DNA from: Bacteroidota bacterium
GTDB lineage: Bacteria; Bacteroidota; Bacteroidia; AKYH767-A; 2013-40CM-41-45
Assembly: GCA_016711505.1 (NCBI GenBank)
Contig: JADJSV010000002.1
Span: 434,001 to 498,000, forward strand
Direction of reading: 5' to 3'
DNA: 64,000 nucleotides
Below the pieces are notes generated by a model. It had not been told where the DNA came from and did not search any database. It was given only the letters and a program-made list of their open reading frames with translations. Each line of letters starts with the position of its first letter. Positions within the stretch are counted from its first letter, which is position 1. The translations under genes and the position numbers were made by a program. Of the stretch, positions 26,685 to 36,529 are shown piece by piece.

Positions 26685-27422
26685 CTAGTATTCATCTTTA
26701 AGTTCGCTTAATTCTAACGTCAATGGAAGTTTGTAAAATTTGTCACCTAACAATTCAGTGATATGTGATTTTTTTGGATTTAACACAATCAGATTATTCT
26801 TTACTGTAACGTTGTCAACCAGCGAATAAATATCTTCGTATGAATTTAAATTTATACTTCCTTGTTTTTTTGCATTTGTCTTTTTGTCAAAGTACTTAAT
26901 TAGAATACAGGAAGGTTTTAGGTTTGGTTTTATTTGATAACTTAAGTCCACTTTATATGCTTTCGTATCTTTAGTTTTGAAATAAATCTCAATTTCCTGA
27001 TTGTATTTTTCTATTAAGGTTTCAACCTCGATTATTTTTTTAGTCTTTATATTATCTGCCTGGAATAAAAAATACAAAACATTAAATGCAGCTTTAATCC
27101 ATTTATCCTTATTAAATTCGCTTAATGAATTAAAGTCCGATGGTTGGATTCCGTAATGAACGGATTTTAATCGTATATCATATTCTGTTTTTTGTATTTC
27201 AATGGCATTGTCTGACAAAGTTGGAGACAAATAAAGGTAAAGGTGATCAAACACTCCTGAAATAAAATTTAATTCATTTAATTTCCGTGCAATCCTTTCT
27301 CCAATGTGTTTTGTATCGGGAGTATTTTTAAAGACGTTTCCGAGAGTGCCGTCGTACTGCCCGGTATAGTTTTCAGGTTTTTTTTCATAAAAGCGAATGT
27401 CGCGAATTATTCTATCTCCCAT
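26685..27422 (-). CDS. Hypothetical protein, 245 aa, unrecognised family
   Basis: No signal peptide or membrane segment; a soluble cytoplasmic protein rich in Lys, Asn and Tyr (MGDRIIRDIRFYEKKPENYT). I recognise no motif. It starts 30 bases after the stop of the gene at 27453-27914, so the two form a pair. Both are visibly AT-richer than the neighbouring genes, which may mean horizontal acquisition. The pair could be a small accessory module, but nothing in the sequence says which kind. Confidence 0.7.
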   Translation of the reverse strand: MGDRIIRDIRFYEKKPENYTGQYDGTLGNVFKNTPDTKHIGERIARKLNELNFISGVFDHLYLYLSPTLSDNAIEIQKTEYDIRLKSVHYGIQPSDFNSLSEFNKDKWIKAAFNVLYFLFQADNIKTKKIIEVETLIEKYNQEIEIYFKTKDTKAYKVDLSYQIKPNLKPSCILIKYFDKKTNAKKQGSINLNSYEDIYSLVDNVTVKNNLIVLNPKKSHITELLGDKFYKLPLTLELSELKDEY

Positions 27423-27452
27423 TTTTGTTTACTTCAATTAATTCCCGTAAAA

Positions 27453-27914
27453 TTAATTTGTTGGTTGAAAACCTTCTCGCTCTGCAACTAAAACCATTTC
27501 ATCAAATATCTTAAAGATATCTTGTCCATTCGATTTCAAAATAAAGTCTATACTCAATTGTTTGCGAAAACCATTTTTTGAATCAATTAGAAAGCCGAAT
27601 GAGTCATATGTTTTTGAAAAATCCGTTATTTTCTTTAGACCACCTTTCGCCTTCATAAATGGAATATCACAATCAATTGTTGCGTATGCTATCAAAGCAT
27701 CACGGGGGTCTTCTTGAAAATAGAATCCCGTCTGATAGTTTTTATGCTTGCCAATAAATGTTTTACTTCTAACTTCATAATATCCTTTTAATTTTAAAGC
27801 CGTTAGAAGTAAGGAATTATTGACCTCGTTTAACAATCTGACTTGTTTTTTGCGACGAAAAAATATAAATAGAATAGCCAGGCTAATAAATCCAATTGCA
27901 AGTATATAGTCCAT
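27453..27914 (-). CDS. Hypothetical membrane-anchored protein, 153 aa
   Basis: The first 20 residues form one membrane helix (MDYILAIGFISLAILFIFF) followed by basic residues (RRKKQ), giving an N-out/C-in or anchored soluble domain. The remaining 125 residues carry no motif I can place. It is the upstream member of the AT-rich pair with 26685-27422. Function unknown. Confidence 0.7.
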   Translation of the reverse strand: MDYILAIGFISLAILFIFFRRKKQVRLLNEVNNSLLLTALKLKGYYEVRSKTFIGKHKNYQTGFYFQEDPRDALIAYATIDCDIPFMKAKGGLKKITDFSKTYDSFGFLIDSKNGFRKQLSIDFILKSNGQDIFKIFDEMVLVAEREGFQPTN

Positions 27915-28028
27915 GATATTTTGTTTTCTTTAAAATGTTACAATGAATTAATTAAAATTTAGCTTGTATTTTACAATTATATTAATTTCATTCCATATAT
28001 TCAACTTGCTGTGCTTTTATAAATTGTT

Positions 28029-29385
28029 TTAATTAGCAGACATTTCAAATAATTTACTTTCCAGATCTTTACTTTCTAATTCTGCGACTTTTGCAATTTG
28101 TCTGTCAATATTTAAAAACTGTAATGATAGCCAAGCTATTGAAATAAATATTGCAAAGGCGAAAAGTGAAATTTGCCAGTTGAAATTTTCTCTGATAGGT
28201 CCAATTAAAGCTGCAAAAGTCATTTGTCCGAGGTTTGCAATTGTCATGAATAATGTAAATTGACTTGTTGATACTTTTTCCAACAACATTGCATTGCAAT
28301 GGCAAGATGCCAATGCTGGCAAAAGTGTACAATATATTTTGAGTAATCATAAAAGCAAAAATAAAGTTTCTGCTAGGCCAATAAGATTTTGATAAGACCA
28401 GTGTCATTATTAAAAAGATCGAACTTAAAAAGTAAAAGTTCATCATACGTTTTTTGCCAAACTTGTCAATCAAAAGTCCGCCAATTAGCATTCCTACAAT
28501 CCCTCCAACTAGTTTTGCAGATGCAAAATAATTTGAGTAGTCCACATTTGTCCAGCTTAATTCTTTTACAGTAAAAATAGGAAGTAGTGTGGAAACATAT
28601 TTAAAGCCACCTTGGCTGATGAATAAAACTAAAGCGATGATTAGTGAGTTTCGTAATCTAAATACGCTGAATAAAGATTTGAAAATGTGTCGCCAACTTT
28701 CTATTTGTAGATTTTTTGTTAAAGGTGATGCTTCGCCTGAAGTCCATGGTACAATTTTCTCACCCTGTCGTTCTCTTAAAAATAAGGGCACAAGCATAAT
28801 AATGCCAATAGCAACAGCCATCATTAGTATCGCAATAGTAAAATTGTATTTGTTTAATAGCCAACTTCCGAGAGCCAATGAAAGAGACATTCCAATAATT
28901 TTTGAGCCCCACATCAAGCCATTTGCTTTTGCTTGTTGGTCGGCAGGAATAATATCTACTGCCATACCATCGGTAGCGACATCCTGGAATGCCCCGAAAA
29001 ACGAAACAAAAAAACCGGCAATCATCAATTGGTCAATATTGTTTAAAGGTTCAGGGATATAAGCCAAATAGATACAACTTACCAGTAAGCCTATTTGTCC
29101 TAAAAGTATCCAAGGTCTTTTTCTTCCCATGGGCAGATAATTATATCGGTCCATTAGAGGTGCTACAATAAATTTAAAGCTCCATGGCAAAACTGTTACT
29201 ACGGCAAAGCCTGCTATTTCTCCGGGTGATTTACCATTCATTACCATCCAGGCCGGTATGCCGAAAGAGAGCATTCCTTCAGGAACGCCTTGCGCACAAT
29301 ACAATACTATAGAAGTGATATAACGTAAAAAAGAATTATCGGTAAGCGATGTTTTTCTTTTTGTTTTAATTGTCTGGTAATTCAT
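28029..29385 (-). CDS. MFS transporter, AmpG-like (frameshifted near 28305)
   Basis: About 451 aa when the two frames are joined: 29385 down to about 28308, then the frame ending at 28029. Roughly twelve membrane segments. The N-terminal half has YCAQGVPEGMLSFGIPAWMV, VLPWSFKFIVAPLMDR and GRKRPWILLGQ, the pattern of AmpG and related major facilitator proteins; FQDVATDGMAVDIIP is also characteristic. The join reads GILPLNAMLLEKVSTSQFTLFM if one extra base near 28305 is removed, restoring the usual 'xQFTLxM' segment before the last helices. AmpG imports muropeptides from the periplasm; related proteins carry other solutes, so the substrate is uncertain. Confidence 0.83.
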
Positions 29386-29585
29386 TGTAGGCTTGGTGTC
29401 TTGTGGGTGAAAATTGTAGATAGAGTGGATGATTTAATACAACAGATTTAATTTACTCTAATTACAAGTATATTACTTTAATCCATACTTTTAACTTGAT
29501 TTGTTTAATATTAGAAATAAACTGAATTATCTTAGTTAGTTGAAAAAATATCAGGCAATTTATCTGTTTTCAGCTACACTCATGC

Positions 29586-29614
29586 TTGCTAGTTTCTTTA
29601 AAGTTGTATTTTTG
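29586..29614 (+). promoter_or_regulatory. Candidate promoter of the CotH-domain gene
   Basis: TTG at 29586-29588, 18 bases, then a perfect TATTTTTG -7 box at 29607-29614. The ATG at 29634 leaves a leader of about 14 bases. Confidence 0.55.
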
Positions 29615-29633
29615 AAAAATTATATCACTATCT

Positions 29634-32411
29634 ATGAAGCAAATTTTTACCATCATATTTTTCTCAATTTGTACTATTATAACTCAGGCTCAGAAATTTC
29701 CCGATGAAATTCAATTGAGCAGTGATGGAAGAATGCTGAAAACAGGACATCTTCCGAATACCGGCTTATACGATCAATCTGTAATTAATGAGATTCATTT
29801 GAATTTCCCTCAGAATGATTACTGGGATGATCTTGAAGATAATTTTGATGACGGTATCGATCTTGCTGCGCAACTAATTTTTAATGGCGAAGCATTTGAT
29901 AGTGTTGGTGTGAGATTCAAAGGAAGTTCATCGTACAACAACATCGGAACCTCGCCGAAAAAATCGTTCAATATTTCAATGGATGCCTTTATTGAAGGAC
30001 AGGAGTTGCTGGGTTATGGAACATTGAATCTGAATAATTGTTATCATGATCCGTCCTTCCTGCGTGAGATCACCTATCAGAATCTGATAAAGGATCATGT
30101 AGTTACAACAAAAGGAAATTATGTTCACCTTTTTATTAATGGGCAGGATTGGGGTCTGTATGCAAATGTACAGCAAGTAAACAAGGACCTTTATAAGGAG
30201 TGGTTCTATACAAACGATGGTGCAAGCTGGAGATGCAAGCGTCCGCCAGGTAGTCCTGCAAGTTCCGGCAGTGATGGTGATGGCACAGCTGCACTAAATA
30301 ATCTTGGAACCGACAGTACAGATTATCAGCCGTATTATTATTTGAAATTTTCGGATCAACCGGATCATTGGACAAAGTTGGTTCAGCTTTGTAATGTGCT
30401 GGATACTGTTTCACCGTCCAGAATGGCAAACATCCTAAGCGATTATCTGGATATTGATCGGGCACTCTGGTTTCTGGCAAGTGAAATTGCCTATTGCGAT
30501 GACGATAGTTATGTGCTTAAAGGTAAAACTGACTACTATATTTATTTTGAACCTGAATCCGGACGTATTGTTCCAATAGAAATGGATGGCAACGATGCAT
30601 ATGATGTAGACTTTACAACTTCATGGGGACCATTTTATCATTCTACTGATGTTAACTATCCTCTCCTCGAAAGAATTTTATCTGTTCCTGAATTCCGTCA
30701 GCGGTATATTGCTCATTTAAAAACAATCATCAGCGAGGATTTTAATCCTGCAACTACTTTCCCAAAACTTGATCAGTATTATGATATGATTGAAGATATC
30801 GTTTTGAATGATCCTATAAAAATTTATACTGATGCAGAATTTGAAGACGAGATTGATGTGATAAAAGATTTTATTACCGACAGACGTACATATCTTTTGG
30901 GAAATTCTGAAATGAATGAAGTTGGTCCTGTAATTACAAATGTTATATACAAAACGGATGATACCTTATGGAAGATTCCTGTAAGTATGCAAGATGTAAA
31001 TGTAAACGCAAGTGTAAGCAGAGCAGGCGGAGTTGATATTGTATATCTGTACTATTCCGATCTGCTTACAGGGAAATTTTCCAAGATCACAATGCACGAT
31101 GATGGTTTGCATGAAGATGAATTAGCAGGAGATCATGTCTACGGTGCAGAGATTCCCGGGAGAATAGCCGGCACAAGGGTTCGGTTTTATATAGAAGCTA
31201 TTGCAGATAACTCTGATAAAACTGCCAGCTACAATCCCGTAGGCGCAGAACAGGATGTTTATACTTACTATGTTAATCCAAGCCGGAGTGCCGATAGTTC
31301 AGTTGTACTGAATGAGATCATGGCAAAGAATGAAACCATAGTTACGGATAGTCTTGGTCACTATGAAGATTGGATCGAATTGTACAATCGGTCTAATTCA
31401 CCTGTGGATCTCAGCGGTTATTATCTGACCGATGATACATTGAATATTCGAAAATGGGAAATGCCGGCGGGTACTATTATTCAGCCGGATAGTTTTTTAA
31501 TTATCTGGACTGATGAAGATGGTGAAGAAGGATTGTATCATGCAAATTTTCAGATGTCAGGAGATGGTGAGAGAATTACTTTGTTGAATTCAGTCCTTGA
31601 AATTGTTGATGTAGTAGAATTCGGAATTCAGCAAACTGATCTGTCATTATCACGACTTCCAAATGGTATGGGGGATTTTGTAATACAAGCGCCAACTTTT
31701 TATGCCAATAATAATCCTGTTGTAGTAGCAGGTTTTGAGATGACAGATTCTGCAGGATGTGCGTCGCTTACAATTGCCTTTACTAATATGTCTGTTAATG
31801 CTAGTTCATACTTCTGGGATTTTGGTGATTCAATAAATTCTGCTTTAATTTCTCCGACACATATTTTTAGTCAGGCCGGTACTTACATTGTAAAATTGGT
31901 TGCAACACAAGGAATGTTCATGGATTCAATTTATCGTACAGTTGTTGTTCATCCTATACCAATACTTGATTTTGGTGTCGATACAATTCACAGTTCTGCA
32001 GCTGCCTATCAGCTTAATTCTCCCGGAATATTTCAGACTTATTTCTGGGGTGCAGGCAACACTGATTCATCATTATTGGTTGATACTGAAAACAGTTATT
32101 GTTTACTTGTTACAGATTCTAATTCATGCCAGATGTTTGATTGCGTTTTTGTGGATTTATTTTTTGTTGGTATAGATGATGTTTCTTCTCAATCAGGGAT
32201 TTCAATTTATCCGGATCCGGCCAATGAGTATATTAATATTTCTACTTCGCAAAATGAGTCAGGGAATCTGACGATCTTTAATATTTTAGGTGAAATTGTC
32301 TATGAAAATTATATGGAAAAACGGATTCTGATTCATACAGAAAATTGGGAAAATGGTATCTATTTTTTCAGAGCTGGAAGTAGAACAGGAAAATTCATGG
32401 TAAATCATTAA
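29634..32411 (+). CDS. CotH kinase-family protein with lamin-tail, PKD and T9SS sorting domains
   Basis: 925 aa. Order: signal peptide (MKQIFTIIFFSICTIITQAQ); CotH domain (about 45-420) with GVRFKGSSSYNN, SPKKSFNISMD, an active-site-like IVPIEMDGNDAYD and an RQRYIAHL segment; a beta-rich linker; a lamin-tail domain (about 560-665, SSVVLNEIMAKNETIV...DWIELYNRS); a PKD domain (about 700-770, YFWDFGDSI...SPTHIFSQAGTYIVKLV); and a T9SS type A sorting domain (last 75 residues, GISIYPDPANEYINI). CotH proteins in spore formers are atypical kinases that phosphorylate coat proteins. Here the domain is exported to the cell surface, so phosphorylation or cross-linking of surface proteins is conceivable but unproven. 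Confidence 0.88.
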   Translation: MKQIFTIIFFSICTIITQAQKFPDEIQLSSDGRMLKTGHLPNTGLYDQSVINEIHLNFPQNDYWDDLEDNFDDGIDLAAQLIFNGEAFDSVGVRFKGSSSYNNIGTSPKKSFNISMDAFIEGQELLGYGTLNLNNCYHDPSFLREITYQNLIKDHVVTTKGNYVHLFINGQDWGLYANVQQVNKDLYKEWFYTNDGASWRCKRPPGSPASSGSDGDGTAALNNLGTDSTDYQPYYYLKFSDQPDHWTKLVQLCNVLDTVSPSRMANILSDYLDIDRALWFLASEIAYCDDDSYVLKGKTDYYIYFEPESGRIVPIEMDGNDAYDVDFTTSWGPFYHSTDVNYPLLERILSVPEFRQRYIAHLKTIISEDFNPATTFPKLDQYYDMIEDIVLNDPIKIYTDAEFEDEIDVIKDFITDRRTYLLGNSEMNEVGPVITNVIYKTDDTLWKIPVSMQDVNVNASVSRAGGVDIVYLYYSDLLTGKFSKITMHDDGLHEDELAGDHVYGAEIPGRIAGTRVRFYIEAIADNSDKTASYNPVGAEQDVYTYYVNPSRSADSSVVLNEIMAKNETIVTDSLGHYEDWIELYNRSNSPVDLSGYYLTDDTLNIRKWEMPAGTIIQPDSFLIIWTDEDGEEGLYHANFQMSGDGERITLLNSVLEIVDVVEFGIQQTDLSLSRLPNGMGDFVIQAPTFYANNNPVVVAGFEMTDSAGCASLTIAFTNMSVNASSYFWDFGDSINSALISPTHIFSQAGTYIVKLVATQGMFMDSIYRTVVVHPIPILDFGVDTIHSSAAAYQLNSPGIFQTYFWGAGNTDSSLLVDTENSYCLLVTDSNSCQMFDCVFVDLFFVGIDDVSSQSGISIYPDPANEYINISTSQNESGNLTIFNILGEIVYENYMEKRILIHTENWENGIYFFRAGSRTGKFMVNH

Positions 32412-32438
32412 TGAATGGGTAATTAATTCCCATGGTTT

Positions 32439-32470
32439 TTGTTTGGAATTAGAAGATTTTTTTAACTTTG
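32439..32470 (+). promoter_or_regulatory. Candidate promoter of the GEVED-domain gene
   Basis: TTG at 32439-32441, 21 bases, then a perfect TAACTTTG -7 box at 32463-32470; the ATG is at 32501. Confidence 0.55.
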
Positions 32471-32500
32471 ATAATAAGTTAACAATCAAATTCCACAAAC

Positions 32501-33268
32501 ATGAAACTGAAAAAATTACTCTTGATTATTCTTTTGACTATCCCTCTTGTGCAGATGTCGAAAGGGCAAATAACCTATTGCGAACCATCTTTCAATCAAG
32601 GTTGCTTTGGATGGAACAATCAGGAAATTTCACTTGACAGTATCCAGTGGACACTTGGTAGTACAGATTGTACAATTTCGGATTATACATCGATGTCAAC
32701 TACATTAGTTAAAGGCATCGCAACACCGATGACTGTTTTGAACGGAGCCTGGTGTGGAGTAGGTGTATGGATCGATTATGATCTTAACGGCGACTTTGAT
32801 TCAACAGAAAATCTGTATTATCAATATACTGCCGGAGATCCGCAGACATACAGCTTTCTGATTATCGTTCCGAATACAGTTGCTGATGGGGCATATAGAA
32901 TGCGTGTAATAGCAGGTTGGGGAACTGATTGCTATACGGTAAGTGCAAATGGATATGGTGCTTGCGGGTTATATGAGTATGGGAATTTCGATGACTTTAC
33001 AGTTAATATAACTTCTAATGTCGGAATAACGGAAACTAAGTTGACTGATCTTAGCATATATCCAAATCCTGCGAGTTCGATGCTAAATCTGAATTCGAAT
33101 TTAATAGGAGAATCATATTCGATTATAGATCCTTTAGGGAAAGTAGTTTCGAAGGGAACAATTAACTCATTGAATAGTTCAATTGATATTAACAATTTAA
33201 CGAATGGGGTTTATTTGCTTTGGATAAATCAAAAGGTCAACAAGGCTTTCCGCATTTTGAAAAATTAA
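32501..33268 (+). CDS. GEVED domain T9SS-exported protein
   Basis: 255 aa. Signal peptide (MKLKKLLLIILLTIPLVQMSKGQ), a GEVED-type beta-sandwich (about residues 60-170, VGVWIDYDLNGDFDSTENLY ... YEYGNFDDFTVNI) and a T9SS type A sorting domain (about 180-255, LSIYPNPASSMLNLNSNLIG). GEVED modules are common non-enzymatic units of Bacteroidetes surface proteins. The protein has essentially nothing but this one module and the sorting signal. Own promoter and strong terminator (33286), so monocistronic. Confidence 0.85.
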   Translation: MKLKKLLLIILLTIPLVQMSKGQITYCEPSFNQGCFGWNNQEISLDSIQWTLGSTDCTISDYTSMSTTLVKGIATPMTVLNGAWCGVGVWIDYDLNGDFDSTENLYYQYTAGDPQTYSFLIIVPNTVADGAYRMRVIAGWGTDCYTVSANGYGACGLYEYGNFDDFTVNITSNVGITETKLTDLSIYPNPASSMLNLNSNLIGESYSIIDPLGKVVSKGTINSLNSSIDINNLTNGVYLLWINQKVNKAFRILKN

Positions 33269-33285
33269 TACTTGGAATCCATGAT

Positions 33286-33316
33286 AAAAAAGCACTCTTC
33301 CGGAGTGCTTTTTTTA
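33286..33316 (+). terminator. Rho-independent terminator after the GEVED gene
   Basis: A 12-bp stem (AAAAAAGCACTC at 33286-33297, GAGTGCTTTTTT at 33303-33314) with a five-base loop TTCCG is followed by further T's. The A/T symmetry could let it act in both directions. Confidence 0.88.
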
Positions 33317-33374
33317 TTTAAAGGTGGCATAGAAATTTAGGGGAAGTTTCTGCTAAACTCTGTTTAGTTTTTTT

Positions 33375-33767
33375 ATGAATAACCTAAACAGATACCCCGC
33401 TTTAGAAGAGCTATATGATAAATATGGTCGGACAGTTTATGGAATCGTATTGAGGTTTAAAATTTCTATTCCTGAAGCGGAGGAGATCGTATGTGAGCTC
33501 TTCAGGAATTTAGACTTAAAAGAAATTGAACAATTGAAAAATATTTCAGTGCGACAATTTTTAATCTCACATACAATTGAATTTGTACGAAATAAAAAAG
33601 GCGAAGTTAAAATGGAAAGTGATCTTCACAATGTGACTTACATGAACGAAATTCTCTATAAGCAAAAGTCGCTTGAAGAATTATGCAATGATAACCAAAA
33701 GAGCAGAGCAGAACTTTTTAAAGCAGTAAGACGTGAACTTCAAATGAGATCAGGCTTTATTAAATAA
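33375..33767 (+). CDS. Small sigma-70 region-2-like protein lacking region 4
   Basis: 130 aa. The N-terminal 45 residues (LEELYDKYGRTVYGIVLRFK, then IPEAEEIVCELFRNL) match the start of ECF sigma factors, in which 'LYDKYGxxLYGIxLR' and 'AEEVxQExF' form helices of region 2. The remaining 80 residues are helical and do not show a recognisable region 4 (-35-binding helix-turn-helix). Full ECF factors have 160-200 residues. It may be a decayed sigma factor, an anti-sigma-like mimic or an unrelated helical protein; no anti-sigma gene is next to it. Confidence 0.6.
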   Translation: MNNLNRYPALEELYDKYGRTVYGIVLRFKISIPEAEEIVCELFRNLDLKEIEQLKNISVRQFLISHTIEFVRNKKGEVKMESDLHNVTYMNEILYKQKSLEELCNDNQKSRAELFKAVRRELQMRSGFIK

Positions 33768-33814
33768 CGAAGATTATACGGTTTCGAAGATATTTAGTGT
33801 CTAACATTGGAAAT

Positions 33815-35734
33815 CTATTTCTCCACAAAATACATATCAATCTCGCCCTTACCCTTAGCCTGAATCTTTCCTCTATGCTGGAATTTAAATTTGTCTTTTA
33901 CCATTTCATAGGTAGTACCTGAAATATTTACTTTGCCTATTTCGCCGCTGCTTTCCATTCTGCTGGCAGTATTTACAGTATCACCCCAGATGTCATATGC
34001 AAATTTCTTTACTCCGACAATTCCTGCTACGACCGGTCCGGTATGAACTCCTATTCGGATCTCAAAAAATAATTGTCCTGCAGCAGCCTTCTTTGCTTTG
34101 TGAGCGTCCATAAATTCGCGTACTTCAATGGCAGCATTAACAACATCCACTGCGTGAGTTTGATTTGGTGTAGGTAATCCACCCGCTGCCATATATGCAT
34201 CACCGATGGTTTTTATTTTCTCTACCCCATACTTTGTCATGATGTGATCGAAAGCAGAAAAACATTCGTTGATCTCATTTACTAATTCTTTCGCGCTTAA
34301 TTTTTCTGACAATTGAGTGAAGCCTTTAAAGTCAGTGAACATTACAGAGATCAGATCAAAGCTCTGAGGTTGTGCTGTGCCGGTTAACTTTAACTCTTCT
34401 GCAGTTTCCTCAGGAAGAATGTTCAGGAGTAATTCGTCGCTTCGTTTTTTCTCTTTGCTGATCTTGTTTCGTTGACCAAAAAAGATGAATGCAAAACATC
34501 CGACTACTAAAAATCCTCCTACGAAACCATTCCGGATTAACTTCTGACGTTTGATTGTCTGATCCTGGATCACTTTATCTTTTGTAAGTAAATTGATCTG
34601 TGATTCCTTTTTTTCGAGATCAAAAGTGAACTGAAGTGTTCCTAGTTTTTTATCTGTATTAATATTATAGATGGTATCCTTAATTGATAACAACAGATTT
34701 TGATATTTGAAGGCATTTGAATAATCGTTTTTCTGCGAATATGCCTGTGCTAAACCTTCATATGCATCTTTCACTTCCATATTTGCATTCAAAGATTTTC
34801 CGATATCGACTGCTTCAAGAAATCTTTTGATCGCAAGTCCAAGATCGCCTTTAGCAAGATATGCCTGAGCCAGTCCTACGAGTGATTGTGTTTTGTCAAG
34901 TTTCGTATCTAGTTTTTCGGAAATATTCAGTGCTTCTAAATGGGTCTCTATCGCTTTTGAATATTCTTTTTGTCTTACATAAACACGACCCTGATAATTT
35001 AGTGCATAAGGAAGATCTTCAGTGCCGGCATAAGCTTTTTGAGCCTCATTGAGATAAACCATTGCAGTAGAATCGTCATTTAGGCGATAGTACAGTTCCC
35101 CCAGATTAACAGCAGATGTTCCAATCATATATTTGTCGTCAATCAGCTTGCTTAATGTATAAGCTCTTTTAAAATTGTCGATTGCTTTCTTATATGTAGC
35201 AGATTTGTTCAGATAAATGGCACCTATGTTGGTAAGCGAAGTGACAATGCATAAGGTGTCATTTACATCTTCTGACATTTTCAATGATTGTAAATGCAAC
35301 TCCAGTGATTTATCATCATCACCCTGATTGAAATAAACTGCACCCTGCTTACTCAGCATATTTGCAACTCCAACTTTATCACCATTTGATTTATATACCT
35401 CCAGGGCTTTTTGCCAGGTATTGATTGCATCGATATAATTTCCTTGCAGATAATATGCAATTCCCATATTTTTTAAAGCAAGAGCCAGACCCGGTTTGAA
35501 GTTTATTTTTTCAGCAAGTTCTTTAGAGGAATTTGCAATTTTTACTGACGTATCCGGAGCAACGTTAAAATAACTTTTGCTCAGAGCATTTAATACAGTT
35601 ACTCTGGTGGTATCGGGAAGTTTTGTTTTTAATAGTTCTTTTAAACTGTCAGAATCACTTGCAGGAATATTTGTATTGCTAAATAAAAAACTGATTAAAA
35701 AGAATAGAATAAACCAATGTTTTTTGTTTATCAT
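33815..35734 (-). CDS. TPR-containing class III adenylate cyclase
   Basis: 639 aa. Signal/anchor (WFILFFLISFLFSNTNIPAS), about eight TPR repeats (about residues 40-375, for example ALKNMGIAYYLQGNYIDAIN), a coiled region, one membrane helix (about 405-425, GFVGGFLVVGCFAFIFFG), and a C-terminal class III cyclase domain (about 455-639). Metal-binding aspartates are present in MFTDFKGFT and TIGDAYMA. The purine-selecting residues are Lys (KIKTIGD) and Asp (YDIWGDTVN), as in adenylate rather than guanylate cyclases, and the NTASRME asparagine and arginine are intact. It should make cAMP in the cytoplasm in response to a periplasmic TPR-sensed signal. The signal is unknown. Confidence 0.9.
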   Translation of the reverse strand: MINKKHWFILFFLISFLFSNTNIPASDSDSLKELLKTKLPDTTRVTVLNALSKSYFNVAPDTSVKIANSSKELAEKINFKPGLALALKNMGIAYYLQGNYIDAINTWQKALEVYKSNGDKVGVANMLSKQGAVYFNQGDDDKSLELHLQSLKMSEDVNDTLCIVTSLTNIGAIYLNKSATYKKAIDNFKRAYTLSKLIDDKYMIGTSAVNLGELYYRLNDDSTAMVYLNEAQKAYAGTEDLPYALNYQGRVYVRQKEYSKAIETHLEALNISEKLDTKLDKTQSLVGLAQAYLAKGDLGLAIKRFLEAVDIGKSLNANMEVKDAYEGLAQAYSQKNDYSNAFKYQNLLLSIKDTIYNINTDKKLGTLQFTFDLEKKESQINLLTKDKVIQDQTIKRQKLIRNGFVGGFLVVGCFAFIFFGQRNKISKEKKRSDELLLNILPEETAEELKLTGTAQPQSFDLISVMFTDFKGFTQLSEKLSAKELVNEINECFSAFDHIMTKYGVEKIKTIGDAYMAAGGLPTPNQTHAVDVVNAAIEVREFMDAHKAKKAAAGQLFFEIRIGVHTGPVVAGIVGVKKFAYDIWGDTVNTASRMESSGEIGKVNISGTTYEMVKDKFKFQHRGKIQAKGKGEIDMYFVEK

Positions 35735-35879
35735 TTCTGTGCGTATTTGGGTGTGGTTTGTAAATCTAATAAAATACGTTCTTTCAAAAGTGATTTTCTG
35801 ATTATTTTATAAAGAATTGCCCGTCAATAAAAATGTTGATTTATTCAGATAGCGCAAATTGGATAAAAAAGGTAGGGTA

Positions 35880-36290
35880 TCAGTTGGAATCAGAGCTTAT
35901 TTCTTCGTTAATTTTTCCAATCCATTTCCTGCTACCCCAAAAAACAACGCAGGAAGCAAGAAAACGTAAACCCCAATAAATTATCCCCTTAAATCCGGTA
36001 TGAAGGACGTAATCAGTATAGCTATAGTAACAAAATATAGAAGTGCATAGAAAGGAAAAACTAATTAGCATAATAATTACTGCCCAAAATTTTACCAACC
36101 TTGACAGAGAATAATGCTTGAAAATTATTGCATATAGAATAATGAAAACAAGAATCAACATAACGGATTCAAGGTAAAATTCAATTGCAGATTGAGCAGT
36201 CGTTATTTTTTTTATCCACTCATATACAAATAGGAAAATAATTGCAAGTAAGAAAGAGAGATACCACTTACTTGTAATAGTGCTTTTCAT
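35880..36290 (-). CDS. Hypothetical small membrane protein, four helices
   Basis: 136 aa with four hydrophobic segments (WYLSFLLAIIFLFVYEWI; VMLILVFIILYAIIF; FWAVIIMLISFSFLCTSIFC; GLRFLASCVVFWG). No family recognised. It stands alone between the cyclase and the repeat-rich region at 36.3-36.6 kb; the frame is intact. Confidence 0.65.
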   Translation of the reverse strand: MKSTITSKWYLSFLLAIIFLFVYEWIKKITTAQSAIEFYLESVMLILVFIILYAIIFKHYSLSRLVKFWAVIIMLISFSFLCTSIFCYYSYTDYVLHTGFKGIIYWGLRFLASCVVFWGSRKWIGKINEEISSDSN

Positions 36291-36529
36291 TTTTTGGATC
36301 TTCAGAACTATGACAATTTGCTAAAAATTTTTGATAATAAATTTAAAAGCCATAAATTAATCATACAACATCCCGGTATACTAAATAATCCATTTACTCC
36401 TGGGCCAAAAAGAGCCATCTGTTCAAAATAATTCTATAATCCCAATCCCGGTAATCCTATAATCCAAAAAAATCCCGGTAAAAAAAATTATCAAACCATA
36501 GCTGAAATATCTTAATCCAGTACTCAATA

